From NCBI GenBank assembly GCA_900316385.1, contig ONCP01000005.1, positions 42,125-106,124 of the forward strand: a stretch of 64,000 bases of DNA, written 5' to 3'. Every line of letters begins with the position of its first letter. The stretch's first letter is position 1. This stretch comes from an uncultured Eubacteriales bacterium. GTDB lineage: Bacteria; Bacillota; Clostridia; Oscillospirales; Acutalibacteraceae. Below the pieces are notes generated by a model. It was not told the origin of the DNA, did no database searches, and saw only the letters and a program-made list of their open reading frames with translations. The translations under genes and the position numbers were made by a program. Shown here piece after piece: positions 48,987 to 57,190 of this stretch.

Positions 48987-51900
48987 TTATCCTGTGTAGT
49001 CCTTCCAGCTTTTGTCTTCGTAGATCTTGTTGTAGCCCTCGATCTGGAGGTTGGCTGTCTGGGTACGCCAGTCGCCGCCCGTGAAGATGACCCAAGTGGC
49101 TCCTTCGGGAACCTCGATCGAGAAGGTGTTGCCGCTTACGAGCGTCATGGGAAGTCCGGGCCAATCCATCATATTCTTGTTGGTATCGGACCAGAAATAC
49201 GCGAAGAGCGGGTTCCAGTTGTTCTCGTTCTTGTAGTAGAGAAGATTCTTCTGCGGCGTTGTGGGATTTGTGGGCGTTGTGGGATCGGTGGGATTTGTCG
49301 GGTCGCTTACGCTCGTCGGATTTGTCGGGCTTGTCGGCGATGTGGGAGCTGTGTAGGTGTCGCCCGTTTTGCCCTTTTGGCTCAATATCTTAGCGAGATA
49401 GCACTGGATCGCGTTAGCGTCGCCGATAGCCACGCCTGATTTGTCGTCAACGTCCGCGAGGAGCTTGCCGAGCTCGGTGAAGTTGATCGAATAACGCGCG
49501 AGGTGCATCTGGATCCATGTAACGTCGTTGATGTCGACCGAGCCGCTGCAATCCGCGTCGCCGTAGGTGTAGGTCTCGCCGACAGGCACTGACGGAGAAG
49601 TCGGGTTCGTTGCCTGTGTCTCGACCTGATAAGCGCTCCATGTCGTACCGCTGAAGAGCTGGTTTGTGCCGAGGATCTTCAGGTCGCCCGTCTTGTTAGC
49701 CTTGTTGTCGCTGAAGAGGCACATATCGTACATCTTCGGGAAGGACGCCGTATAAATATTGTCCTTGTATTTGGTCATCGGAGTTCCCGGCCAGGGAGCA
49801 AGCTCCTTTTTGTCGCTGTCTCTCCAAACATATACGCAGGGAAGCGCGAAGTTCTTGGAGGAGTTGTCAAAGAAGATAACCGTCGTCTCGGAGGGGTCGG
49901 GCTCTGTGGGCTTTTGGGGCTGCTGACCCGTGTAGGGCTCCCATTTGTTGCCTGCCATAAGAACCATATTTGCCTCGCCGATCTCAAGTCCCGGAGCGTT
50001 CGCGCCCGAGGGGTACTTGTTCGCGTCGCCGCCGCCGTTGAAGATAACTCGACCGTTTGTGAGCTCATCCTCGACCTCGTAGGTGTAAAGTCCGAGGGAC
50101 GAATCGTAGGTCATCGGTTTTCCGGGCCAGTCGTGGTTTTTGACGACCTGACCCGTGCTCTCGTCATAGACATACGCGTTTACGGTCGTCCATCTGTAAT
50201 CGGTGTTGTCAAAATATATGGTGACGACCGCGTCGGGGTCTTTTTTCTTGAAGGAATAGGATTTTTCAAGGGTATCGTCGCCGTTTGACGCCCTCATCGT
50301 TACCTCGAACACCGTACCGACATCAATTCCTTCACCGATGGTGAACGTCTGTCCGTCGACAACTCTGAACTCAGAGCTGCCGTTGACGCTGACCATAGCG
50401 TAGTCGGCGCCGCGCAGTGAAACGGTAACCGTCTCGCTGTCATAGAAGGAGTACGCGCCCTTGAGGCTCATTCTGATGGAGGACTGAGGTCCTTCGATAA
50501 GGATAGTTCCCGCGGGCCCCGAATTAAAGCTCGCCTTGCCGCCCGTAACCTTGGCGGTGGTTCCGTCGTACGCGTTTGTGAGGGTCGTGTTGTTGCCCCA
50601 CATCGACGAAACGGGAACGTTGATCGTCGTGTTAGCGGGAGCGCCGATCACGGCGATGATACCGTCGCTCATTTCGCCGTTGTCGTAGCTTCTCGAGAAG
50701 ATGTAGCCCGTGTCGGCGGAATACGCGGCGATCTGCTGGTGGTCGCCCGCGCCGACGGCTATGTGATTTTTCCTGAACTGTCCGACCTTCTGCCAGTGCG
50801 CGAGGATAGACGCGTCCGCGGAATTCCAGTTCATATCGCAGCGCAGCGAGTGTCCGCTGCCGCCGTGACCGTCAAAGCTCATTCCCGCGACGGTTGGACG
50901 GTTTGTCTCGTCGCCGTAGAAAAGCTGTATCCCGCCGGGCATAAGCTGGAACGCCGAGCCCTGATACATCAGGTCGCCTCTGGCGAGGTTGGAGTCGTGA
51001 GAGGAGATATAGGTAAGAGCGTTGAAGCCCTCCTGATTGTTGATCGTGTCGGCATATCTCTGATAAGTACCGTTGATGCTGCTGATACCCGGAACGCCCG
51101 AGCCCGAGAAATCGAAGTTGATCATCGAGTCGAAGCCGCCCTCGGTGTAATAGGAGTCATAGCCGAGCTTGTGATCCCAGTGCTCGCCTGTCATCCAGAA
51201 ATCGTCCGTCCAGTCGGCGCCTGCCTTGGATGGGTTGTTCTGTCTCCACTGCTTCAAAGCGGAAACGCAGGAGGTCTTGAGCTTCTTCCACGAGGCTTTC
51301 TCAACGTGCTTTGCCGTGTCACAACGGAAGCCGTCTACGCCGTAGGTGGAAACCCACTCGGAGAGCCACTTAACGATATAGTTGGAAACGGTGTCTGAGG
51401 AACCGTATTTGCCGACCTTCTGGCTGTAAGTTCCCTCCTTCTGCCATTTTGTCTGAAGAATGGGAGGAATGCTTACGCTGGCAGTCGACTCGGTCTTGAA
51501 ATCGGGAAGACCCGAAAGACACTGCATTTCGTCGCTGCCCGAGCCCTCGGTGTAACCGGGGAGACCCGAACGAACCCAGTCGCCGCCCCACCAGCGTCCC
51601 CAGTCAGCCGCGGTTTCCTTGTAGTTGACGGTGGAGTGGAGGTCGTTTACGCCTGTGATCTTGTAGAGATAACCCTGCGCCGCGGATTTGTCCTTAAAGG
51701 TACCGAAATTGTACTCGAACATATCCTTGAGGGTGTTGTAGCCCGCGTGGTTCATAACGATATCCATAATGATACGGATCCCGTGCTGATGGGCTGTGTC
51801 TACCATTGTCTGGAACTCCTGCTTTGTGCCGAAGTTGGCGTCGGTCTCGGTATAGTCGAGAACATAGTAGCCGTGGTAGGAATAGTGGGAGAAGTCGTTG

Positions 51901-52310
51901 CTTCCGCCCGGGGTAACGTAGCCGTGGATCTGCTCATAAGGAGCGGAGATCCAGATCGCGTTGGTACCGAGCTTGTCAAAATAGCCCTCGTTGATTTTCT
52001 TGGTGATACCCGCGAAGTCGCCGCCGTGGAAGGTGCCCGGGTTGGACTCCCAGCCCGAAATCGGGCTTCCGTTAGCGTCGAGCGCGCGGCCGTAGGAATG
52101 GTCGTTGGAGGTGTTTCCGTTATAGAAACGGTCTGTCAGCAGGAAATACACCGAGGCGTTATCCCACGAAAAGTCGTCCGCCTTTTGGAGCGGAGTTTTC
52201 TGGTTGTAGCCTGTGCTTTCGGGCGAATCCGCGGCGCTTGCGGGCAAGGCGCAGACCGCCGCCGTCGCCATAAGCGCGACGCACAGCAACAACGAGATGA
52301 TTTTCTTCAT
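48987..52310 (-). CDS. Secreted alpha-amylase (GH13) with CBM26-like modules and a dockerin
   Basis: The 1,107-aa protein has a signal peptide (ends ~residue 27, PASAA). The GH13 catalytic part (~35-530) has DIVMNH (I), GFRCDTAKH (II, nucleophile), MTGEHWDH (III, acid/base) and YISSHDSN (IV), then an all-beta domain. Three CBM26-like starch-binding modules follow: ~700-800 (TIYFDNTDYRWTTVNAYVYD), ~815-895 (TVIFFDNSSKNFALPCVYVW) and the C-terminal 1019-1107. A type I dockerin (~912-980; GDADCSGSVDINDVTWIQ and DVDDKSGVAIGDANAIQ calcium loops) sits between the second and third. A Thr/Pro/Ser linker precedes the last module. In R. bromii such dockerins assemble amylosomes on cohesin scaffolds; no cohesin is in this window. 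Confidence 0.93.
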   Translation of the reverse strand: MKKIISLLLCVALMATAAVCALPASAADSPESTGYNQKTPLQKADDFSWDNASVYFLLTDRFYNGNTSNDHSYGRALDANGSPISGWESNPGTFHGGDFAGITKKINEGYFDKLGTNAIWISAPYEQIHGYVTPGGSNDFSHYSYHGYYVLDYTETDANFGTKQEFQTMVDTAHQHGIRIIMDIVMNHAGYNTLKDMFEYNFGTFKDKSAAQGYLYKITGVNDLHSTVNYKETAADWGRWWGGDWVRSGLPGYTEGSGSDEMQCLSGLPDFKTESTASVSIPPILQTKWQKEGTYSQKVGKYGSSDTVSNYIVKWLSEWVSTYGVDGFRCDTAKHVEKASWKKLKTSCVSALKQWRQNNPSKAGADWTDDFWMTGEHWDHKLGYDSYYTEGGFDSMINFDFSGSGVPGISSINGTYQRYADTINNQEGFNALTYISSHDSNLARGDLMYQGSAFQLMPGGIQLFYGDETNRPTVAGMSFDGHGGSGHSLRCDMNWNSADASILAHWQKVGQFRKNHIAVGAGDHQQIAAYSADTGYIFSRSYDNGEMSDGIIAVIGAPANTTINVPVSSMWGNNTTLTNAYDGTTAKVTGGKASFNSGPAGTILIEGPQSSIRMSLKGAYSFYDSETVTVSLRGADYAMVSVNGSSEFRVVDGQTFTIGEGIDVGTVFEVTMRASNGDDTLEKSYSFKKKDPDAVVTIYFDNTDYRWTTVNAYVYDESTGQVVKNHDWPGKPMTYDSSLGLYTYEVEDELTNGRVIFNGGGDANKYPSGANAPGLEIGEANMVLMAGNKWEPYTGQQPQKPTEPDPSETTVIFFDNSSKNFALPCVYVWRDSDKKELAPWPGTPMTKYKDNIYTASFPKMYDMCLFSDNKANKTGDLKILGTNQLFSGTTWSAYQVETQATNPTSPSVPVGETYTYGDADCSGSVDINDVTWIQMHLARYSINFTELGKLLADVDDKSGVAIGDANAIQCYLAKILSQKGKTGDTYTAPTSPTSPTNPTSVSDPTNPTDPTTPTNPTTPQKNLLYYKNENNWNPLFAYFWSDTNKNMMDWPGLPMTLVSGNTFSIEVPEGATWVIFTGGDWRTQTANLQIEGYNKIYEDKSWKDYTG

Positions 52311-52383
52311 TTCAAAACTTCCTTTCTTTACGCGACTGCGTTCATAAAACTACCTGTAAATACGTAGATTTACCATTATATTT

Positions 52384-52412
52384 ATTATATAAAATTGTTC
52401 ACCTTTTTGCAA
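52384..52412 (-). promoter_or_regulatory. Promoter of the amylase gene
   Basis: On the minus strand TTGCAA (52407-52412), 17-bp spacer, TATAAT (52384-52389). The ~75-nt leader contains a GTAAAT/ATTTAC hairpin. Confidence 0.8.
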
Positions 52413-52552
52413 TAGGTTTTTTGAACAAAACCAAAGGAGTTTACTCTGACAGAACGCCGCGCGCAAAGGCATCGGGCAACTGACCGCTGACTGATGTTTT
52501 TTTATCATACAAAGCACGGCTTGTATATCACCTCTAACGGTGAAATCGGGCG

Positions 52553-53482
52553 TCAAAAATCAAAACCCGAATTTGTGTAATACACACAGATTCGGGTCGC
52601 TTTCACGTTATTGAGAAGAAATTGCCTCGGCTTACGGGCAGACAAAGCCCACATTCGCTTTTCGCCGCTCGGGTTGATGAGCTCGCCGATGGCGTATTTA
52701 TGGGAGCCGAGCTTGTAGAACTGGGTCATTGTAAGCTTGCCGTAGGTGCCGCTTGCTATGAACGCTCCCTCGTCATAGGTTCCTTTGAGCTCAAAATCGG
52801 AACCGTTGCTGTCCTCGTATTCGCCGTCGACAGCCGTCTGATACGGCTTGCCCGACACGGTGACGGAGCTGTCGTCCGCCTCAACGTCCATTGTGCCGAT
52901 CTCCGAGACGTCGCTCGAGCCGTAATACTGAACGATGTACTTCCACGTACCGCTCACATCGGCGCTGTCGGTGAGCAGCTGAGCGCCTGTCGGTGCAGAG
53001 GTGGTATTGACAAACCAGTCGAAATCCTCGGGAGAGGGATCCTCAACGGTGAATTCGATCTCTGGCTCCTCCTCGCTCTCCTCCTCGGTTTCCTTTTCGG
53101 TTTTCTCCTCGGTAGTTTCCTCTGTCGTTTCCTCGGTCTTATCCACGGTCGTTTCCTCTGCGGAGGTCGCCTGAGTCGCAGGCTCGGCGGTGTTCTCCGA
53201 CTTGGGCTTCAGAAATCCGGGATAAACGAACAGTGCCACAACAGTTCCCGCGATGAGCACGACCGCTATGATAATGATCGCGATAAGCGCGCCGTGACCC
53301 TTTTTGGCAGGCTTAACGGCAGGCTGAGCCTGCGCGGCAGCGTACTGCTCAGGCTGCGGCTGAGTGTATTGAACGGGCTGAGCGGCGGGCTTTTGAGAAG
53401 TCGGGATCCTTTCTCCGCACTTATCACAAAAGACGTCGCCCTCCGTGAGATTGTTTCCGCATTTGGGACAGAATTTTGCCAT
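52553..53482 (-). CDS. Zinc-ribbon single-pass membrane protein with extracytoplasmic domain
   Basis: The ATG at 53482 begins a four-Cys zinc ribbon (CPKCGNN...CDKCGER, residues 4-24). A Pro/Gln-rich linker, one transmembrane helix (~71-95), a Thr/Glu-rich stretch and a C-terminal beta-rich domain (~180-290) follow. Such proteins are common in clostridia; no specific function is known. The last ~30 codons overlap the gene's own terminator. If one A were added to the AAAA run at 52659-52662, the frame would end NPSGEKANVGFVCP at 52632. The present C-terminus may therefore be a frameshift product. Confidence 0.75.
   Translation of the reverse strand: MAKFCPKCGNNLTEGDVFCDKCGERIPTSQKPAAQPVQYTQPQPEQYAAAQAQPAVKPAKKGHGALIAIIIIAVVLIAGTVVALFVYPGFLKPKSENTAEPATQATSAEETTVDKTEETTEETTEEKTEKETEEESEEEPEIEFTVEDPSPEDFDWFVNTTSAPTGAQLLTDSADVSGTWKYIVQYYGSSDVSEIGTMDVEADDSSVTVSGKPYQTAVDGEYEDSNGSDFELKGTYDEGAFIASGTYGKLTMTQFYKLGSHKYAIGELINPSGEKRMWALSARKPRQFLLNNVKATRICVYYTNSGFDF
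52556..52596 (-). terminator. Terminator overlapping the end of the zinc-ribbon gene
   Basis: On the minus strand CCCGAATCTGTGT/ACACAAATTCGGG followed by TTTTGATTTTT. The annotated coding frame runs through it. Confidence 0.8.
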
Positions 53483-53640
53483 AATAATCTCTCCAATATA
53501 ATAAAAACTCAACAAAATACTTTTGCTAATATTGTAAATTCTAACAAAAATCCGTTTGGCTTTCAACTGCTAAAGCGATAAAATATGTGACAATAACCGA
53601 CAGAAACATAAACGCTCCGCCGAAGCGGAGCGCGAATAGA

Positions 53641-55182
53641 TCAGTTGAACTTTTTTTCGTGCCAGAGCAGGAACGCGTAAATCGCGTAGACGCGGTTCCA
53701 CAGAAGCGCCTCGCCGCCGACAAAGCGGCTCCAGAGGTCGCTGATAACGTCGGGGTCAAAGAATTTTTTGGAGGTGTCCGAGAAAAGAGCTTCCTTAACG
53801 GCGCCGTTGTACCTGTCGTCCGCAAGCCACGCGCGAACGGGTACGGGGAAGCCGACCTTCTTGCGGAAGGCGACCTCGTCGGGAAGCAGAGAGCTTGCCG
53901 CCTTGCGGAAAACATACTTGTTCTGATCGTTCATAAACTTGTACTCCTCGGGGATCCTCGAGGCGACATTGAACAGACGAACGTCGCTGAACGGAGTGTG
54001 AAGCTCCACGCCGCAGGCGGTGGAGGTGCGGTCGGTGTTGAGATAGATGTCGCCCTCAAGCCACAGCGAAATATCGACGGTGAGCTTTTGGTCGAGCTCG
54101 TCGTCGCCCTCAACAGCTTTCCACAGCTCGGCAACGGGATCCTCAAACCTGACGTTCTCGTCATAATCGAGCATAAGCTCCTTTACAACGGGCTCGGACA
54201 TAATGTGTGAGCAGGTGAGGTAAGTCCAGTCGGAGGGGATATGACGCTTGTGGGCGTTGTAGCCGCCGAAGAACTCGTCGATACCCTCGCCCGAATAAAC
54301 GACCTCGGCGTGCTCGCGGACCGCCTTGCAGCCGATCGAGAAAGCGACGGCGGAGGCGTCGCCGAGAGGCTGACCCATTTTGTCGATAACCTCGGGGAGT
54401 CTGTCAAAATACTCCTCGGGAGTGATGATTTTTACGTTAAAGCCCTTGCCGAGTATCTCGGCTGTCTGACGCGCCAGACCCGACTCGTCAAAGCCTTCCT
54501 CGCCGTAGCCGACGGTATTAGCCGCAACGGCGTCGCCTGCCGCGAGCAGATAGGACGAATCGACGCCGCCCGAAAGGAAGCTTTCCTTGTAGGGGATCTT
54601 GTCGTCGCCGCGCTCCTCTTCAAAGATTTGAGTTACGACGTCGCGGATCTCCTCGGCGAACTCATCGACCGATTTCGACCTGTCGGGAGTAAATTTGGGC
54701 ATAAAGTAACGGTTGACTTCAAGGCTTTCGCCGTCCCATACGGCGTAGTGACCGGGCATAAGCTTGAAAACGTCCTCGTAGAAGGTTTCTTTTCCGATGG
54801 GATAGCCGTAGAAAAGATACTGCTGGAGCATACGCTTGTTGAGGCGCTTGACAAAGCGCGGGTCGGACACGACGGCGTCGATATCGCCCGAGCAAAGCAG
54901 CTCGCCTGCGACGATCGTGTAGAACATCTGCTTTTGACCGACCTGATCTCGGAACAAATAAAGCTTGCCGTCCGCCTCGTTATAAAGCGCAAAGGCGAAC
55001 GCGCCGCAAAGCTTGTTCGCGATATCAAGGCCCCACTCGGCAAAGGCATTTTTGAGGATCGCCTCTTCCCTTTCCGCGCGGCCGAGAGTCGGATCGATAC
55101 CCAGCTTTTCGCAGAGCGACTTATAATTGCGGATATATCCGCTGAAATAACGTACCTGTACTGTATCTGAAGTGGTTTTCAT
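53641..55182 (-). CDS. Asparagine synthetase-like protein without the glutaminase cysteine
   Basis: The ATG at 55182 has GGAGG 8 nt upstream. The 513-aa protein has the ATP-pyrophosphatase domain of AsnB intact (SGGVDSS near residue 222; YSGEGIDEFFGGY). The N-terminal Ntn glutaminase domain is cut short: the invariant Met-Cys-Gly start and RHRGPD region are missing, though the later strands (GAFAFALYNEADGKLYLFRDQVG) remain. It should not use glutamine directly; it may use ammonia or adenylate another carboxylate, as beta-lactam synthetase and lasso-peptide cyclases do. It has its own promoter; no peptide precursor was found next to it. Confidence 0.82.
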   Translation of the reverse strand: MKTTSDTVQVRYFSGYIRNYKSLCEKLGIDPTLGRAEREEAILKNAFAEWGLDIANKLCGAFAFALYNEADGKLYLFRDQVGQKQMFYTIVAGELLCSGDIDAVVSDPRFVKRLNKRMLQQYLFYGYPIGKETFYEDVFKLMPGHYAVWDGESLEVNRYFMPKFTPDRSKSVDEFAEEIRDVVTQIFEEERGDDKIPYKESFLSGGVDSSYLLAAGDAVAANTVGYGEEGFDESGLARQTAEILGKGFNVKIITPEEYFDRLPEVIDKMGQPLGDASAVAFSIGCKAVREHAEVVYSGEGIDEFFGGYNAHKRHIPSDWTYLTCSHIMSEPVVKELMLDYDENVRFEDPVAELWKAVEGDDELDQKLTVDISLWLEGDIYLNTDRTSTACGVELHTPFSDVRLFNVASRIPEEYKFMNDQNKYVFRKAASSLLPDEVAFRKKVGFPVPVRAWLADDRYNGAVKEALFSDTSKKFFDPDVISDLWSRFVGGEALLWNRVYAIYAFLLWHEKKFN

Positions 55183-55209
55183 AGCTTTTACCTCCGTTTT
55201 TCTCCGTAA

Positions 55210-55238
55210 ATTATAGCATTTCAAGGTTGGATAGTCAA
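55210..55238 (-). promoter_or_regulatory. Promoter of the asparagine synthetase-like gene
   Basis: On the minus strand TTGACT (55233-55238), 17-bp spacer, TATAAT (55210-55215), ~28 nt before the start. Confidence 0.85.
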
Positions 55239-55260
55239 TATTCGCGGCGTTATGACAAGG

Positions 55261-55288
55261 AAAAAACGCCCCGTTTTACCGAGGCGTT
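55261..55288 (-). terminator. Hairpin terminator just downstream of the group II intron
   Basis: On the minus strand AACGCC/GGCGTT with inner pairing, followed by TTTTTT. It lies in the 3' exon about 10 nt past the intron end. Confidence 0.7.
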
Positions 55289-55328
55289 CAGACTGTAATC
55301 GAGTAGGGTGAAATTTCTCCGCCCTCTC

Positions 55329-55364
55329 ACACCACCGTACGTGCCGTTCGGCATACGGCGGTTC
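55329..55364 (-). ncRNA. Group II intron domain V
   Basis: On the minus strand the 36-nt hairpin pairs AACCGCCGTATGCC with GGCACGTACGGTGGT around a loop, the catalytic stem of the ribozyme. It starts at the intron protein's stop codon and is followed by the domain VI region with GTGTGAGAGGGCGG and the intron 3' end. Confidence 0.75.
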
Positions 55365-56637
55365 AATTCAATTTCAAAGTATGCTGTCTAAGATAGTATT
55401 CTAACGGACTGACCAAGCCTCGCTTGGTCAGTTTCTCTTTAGAAATTGCTTTCTTAATCTGTGGTAAGCGTACTGCCTTCATATATCCTTTGATATGAGA
55501 TTGCTCGTGCGCTATCCACGGTTTGACACCGAGTTTCTTTAATCCCCATTCGCGCTTCTTCGGCACTTTCCACTGTTTCCAAATAATCACCCTCATTTGT
55601 ACCATAAGGTGTTTATCAATTCGGGTTATGGCAGATATCATATCTCCAAGTGCAAAATAGTTAATCCAGCCTCTAACTACTGCGTTTAGTTTTCCTAATC
55701 GGTAGGTAAGGCTGACACTCCAACTTCTTTTGCAAAGCTTCTTAATCGTTCTCTTAAACTTTGAAACTGAATCTTGGTGCGGTCTTGTTCTCCAGCCCTC
55801 TTTGGATTTCCAGAACCCAAAACCTAAGTATTTAAGTTTCATTGGTCTGGTAATCTGCGTCTTGGTCGCATTTACCTTTAAGCCGAGTTTTCTTTCGATC
55901 CAGCTTGTTATCGAATACATTACCCTCTTTGCCGAGGCTTCACTTTTTACGACAATAACACAGTCATCTGCGTATCTTGTAAATCTAAGCTCTCGTTTTT
56001 CAAGCTCTTTGTCAAGCTCATTGAGCATAATGTTACTCAATAACGGTGATAGGTTTCCGCCCTGTGGGGTACCGACTTTCGTTGATTCGTATTTACCGCG
56101 CACCATTACTCCCGCTTTCAGATTCTTCCTGATTAAGGATTCTGTATCTCCGTCGTGAATAACGCGTCCGACATAGCTCATCAACTTATCCTGCGGTACG
56201 TTGTCGAAGAACTTTTCAAGGTCAATATCCACTATCCAAGTATAGTCCTCATTGAAATATTCGAGTAGCTTTCGTATTGCCTGCTCACAGCTTCTGTTCG
56301 GTCTGAAGCCATAGCTGTGGTCGCTGAATAGCTGCTCAAATATCGGGCTTAACACCTGTGTAATTGCCTGTTCAATTGTTCTGTCGACAACTGTGGGGAT
56401 TCCGAGCTTTCGTACTCCGCCGTTTGGTTTGGGGATTTCCACCCTCAGCACCGGCTGCGGTCTGTAACGTCTCTCTCGGATTTGCTGCTTGATATCCTCC
56501 CAGTTCTGAGCCATATAGTCATCTAGCTCTTGGACTGTCACTTCATCAACACCGCCTGCTCCTTTGTTAGCGTATACACGCTTCTTTGCAAGTCTGATGT
56601 TTTCGTCGCTGAGTATCTTTTCAAGCATTTCTGACAT
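55363..56637 (-). CDS. ltrA: Group II intron reverse transcriptase/maturase
   Basis: The ATG at 56637 has GGAGAG upstream; an in-frame longer ORF lacks a good start. The 424-aa protein has the reverse transcriptase blocks: RPNRSCEQAIRKLL, the catalytic IVDIDLEKFFDNV and YADD (222-225), GTPQGGNLSPLLSN, then the maturase domain X (RTIKKLCKRSWSVSL... VRGWINYF). No HNH endonuclease domain follows, which fits class C. All key residues are intact, so the intron may be active. Confidence 0.93.
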   Translation of the reverse strand: MSEMLEKILSDENIRLAKKRVYANKGAGGVDEVTVQELDDYMAQNWEDIKQQIRERRYRPQPVLRVEIPKPNGGVRKLGIPTVVDRTIEQAITQVLSPIFEQLFSDHSYGFRPNRSCEQAIRKLLEYFNEDYTWIVDIDLEKFFDNVPQDKLMSYVGRVIHDGDTESLIRKNLKAGVMVRGKYESTKVGTPQGGNLSPLLSNIMLNELDKELEKRELRFTRYADDCVIVVKSEASAKRVMYSITSWIERKLGLKVNATKTQITRPMKLKYLGFGFWKSKEGWRTRPHQDSVSKFKRTIKKLCKRSWSVSLTYRLGKLNAVVRGWINYFALGDMISAITRIDKHLMVQMRVIIWKQWKVPKKREWGLKKLGVKPWIAHEQSHIKGYMKAVRLPQIKKAISKEKLTKRGLVSPLEYYLRQHTLKLN

Positions 56638-57190
56638 ACTTCCGTCTCTCTCCTTTCCGCTTCTCCGCATATCTTCTACGTTGCGTGGGTTACCTTCATA
56701 TACGTTTCAGGAATACCACTTGTCAAAGTTAATGCAAAGAACATACATTATGATTGACGTCTTAAATTGTTCAGTCCTTCCCGAAATTTCCTTCGGTACT
56801 ATGACCTCTGCTGACTTCTCACAGTTCGTTGTTACTATGCCTTGTTTCCGATAATGCTTACTCCTCGGCACCTGTGAGACCTCACGGGATAAACCAATAC
56901 TCTTTCCTCGTCTACCTGCCTGATTTACACATTAAGGTTACGGTTACCTTTTGGGCTTCAATGTCTATTGTCATCTTACCCGCTTAATGCGCCTTCGTAT
57001 CAGATTTCTGTTCGTCAGGCTACGATTTCGCTATCCCTTCTTCTCGCCTGAACCTCACGATTCAAACCTTGGGAGTCGCTTTTGAGTTCGTCGGTAACTA
57101 CGCCTCGGTGGACTTTCACCACAGAGCATTGATATGCCCGTCATACAACAAAAAACTCCGAGCTAACGCTCGGAGCTTTGCTGTTTTATA
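56638..57190 (-). ncRNA. Group II intron RNA domains I-IV upstream of the maturase gene
   Basis: These 550 nt hold no supported gene. They are the structured 5' part of the intron RNA (AGCGGGTAAGATGACAAT, GGTAACCGTAACC, AGGCAGGTAGACGAGG on the minus strand), plus the paaK terminator at the upstream end. Confidence 0.7.
57150..57178 (-). terminator. Terminator of paaK, target of the group II intron
   Basis: On the minus strand CTCCGAGC/GCTCGGAG followed by TTTTTTGTT; the intron starts within 5 nt of the T-run. Confidence 0.88.

Larger units (their letters stand above)
55298..57146 (-). mobile_element. Group II intron, class C type (~1.85 kb)
   Basis: On the minus strand the element starts at about 57146 (GTATGACGGGC, close to the GUGYG consensus) and ends at about 55298 (CCTACTCGAT). 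It has a GGTGAAAGTCCACC segment near the 5' end, domain V at 55329-55364 and an intron-encoded protein. The insertion lies directly after the T-run of the paaK terminator (57150-57178), the typical target of group IIC introns. Boundaries are read by eye and could be off by a few bases. Confidence 0.8.

Noticed and set aside
53641..55182. Lasso-peptide cluster around the asparagine synthetase-like gene
   Set aside because: No B1/B2 peptidase, precursor or transporter is adjacent, and the two small peptides lie 33 kb away.
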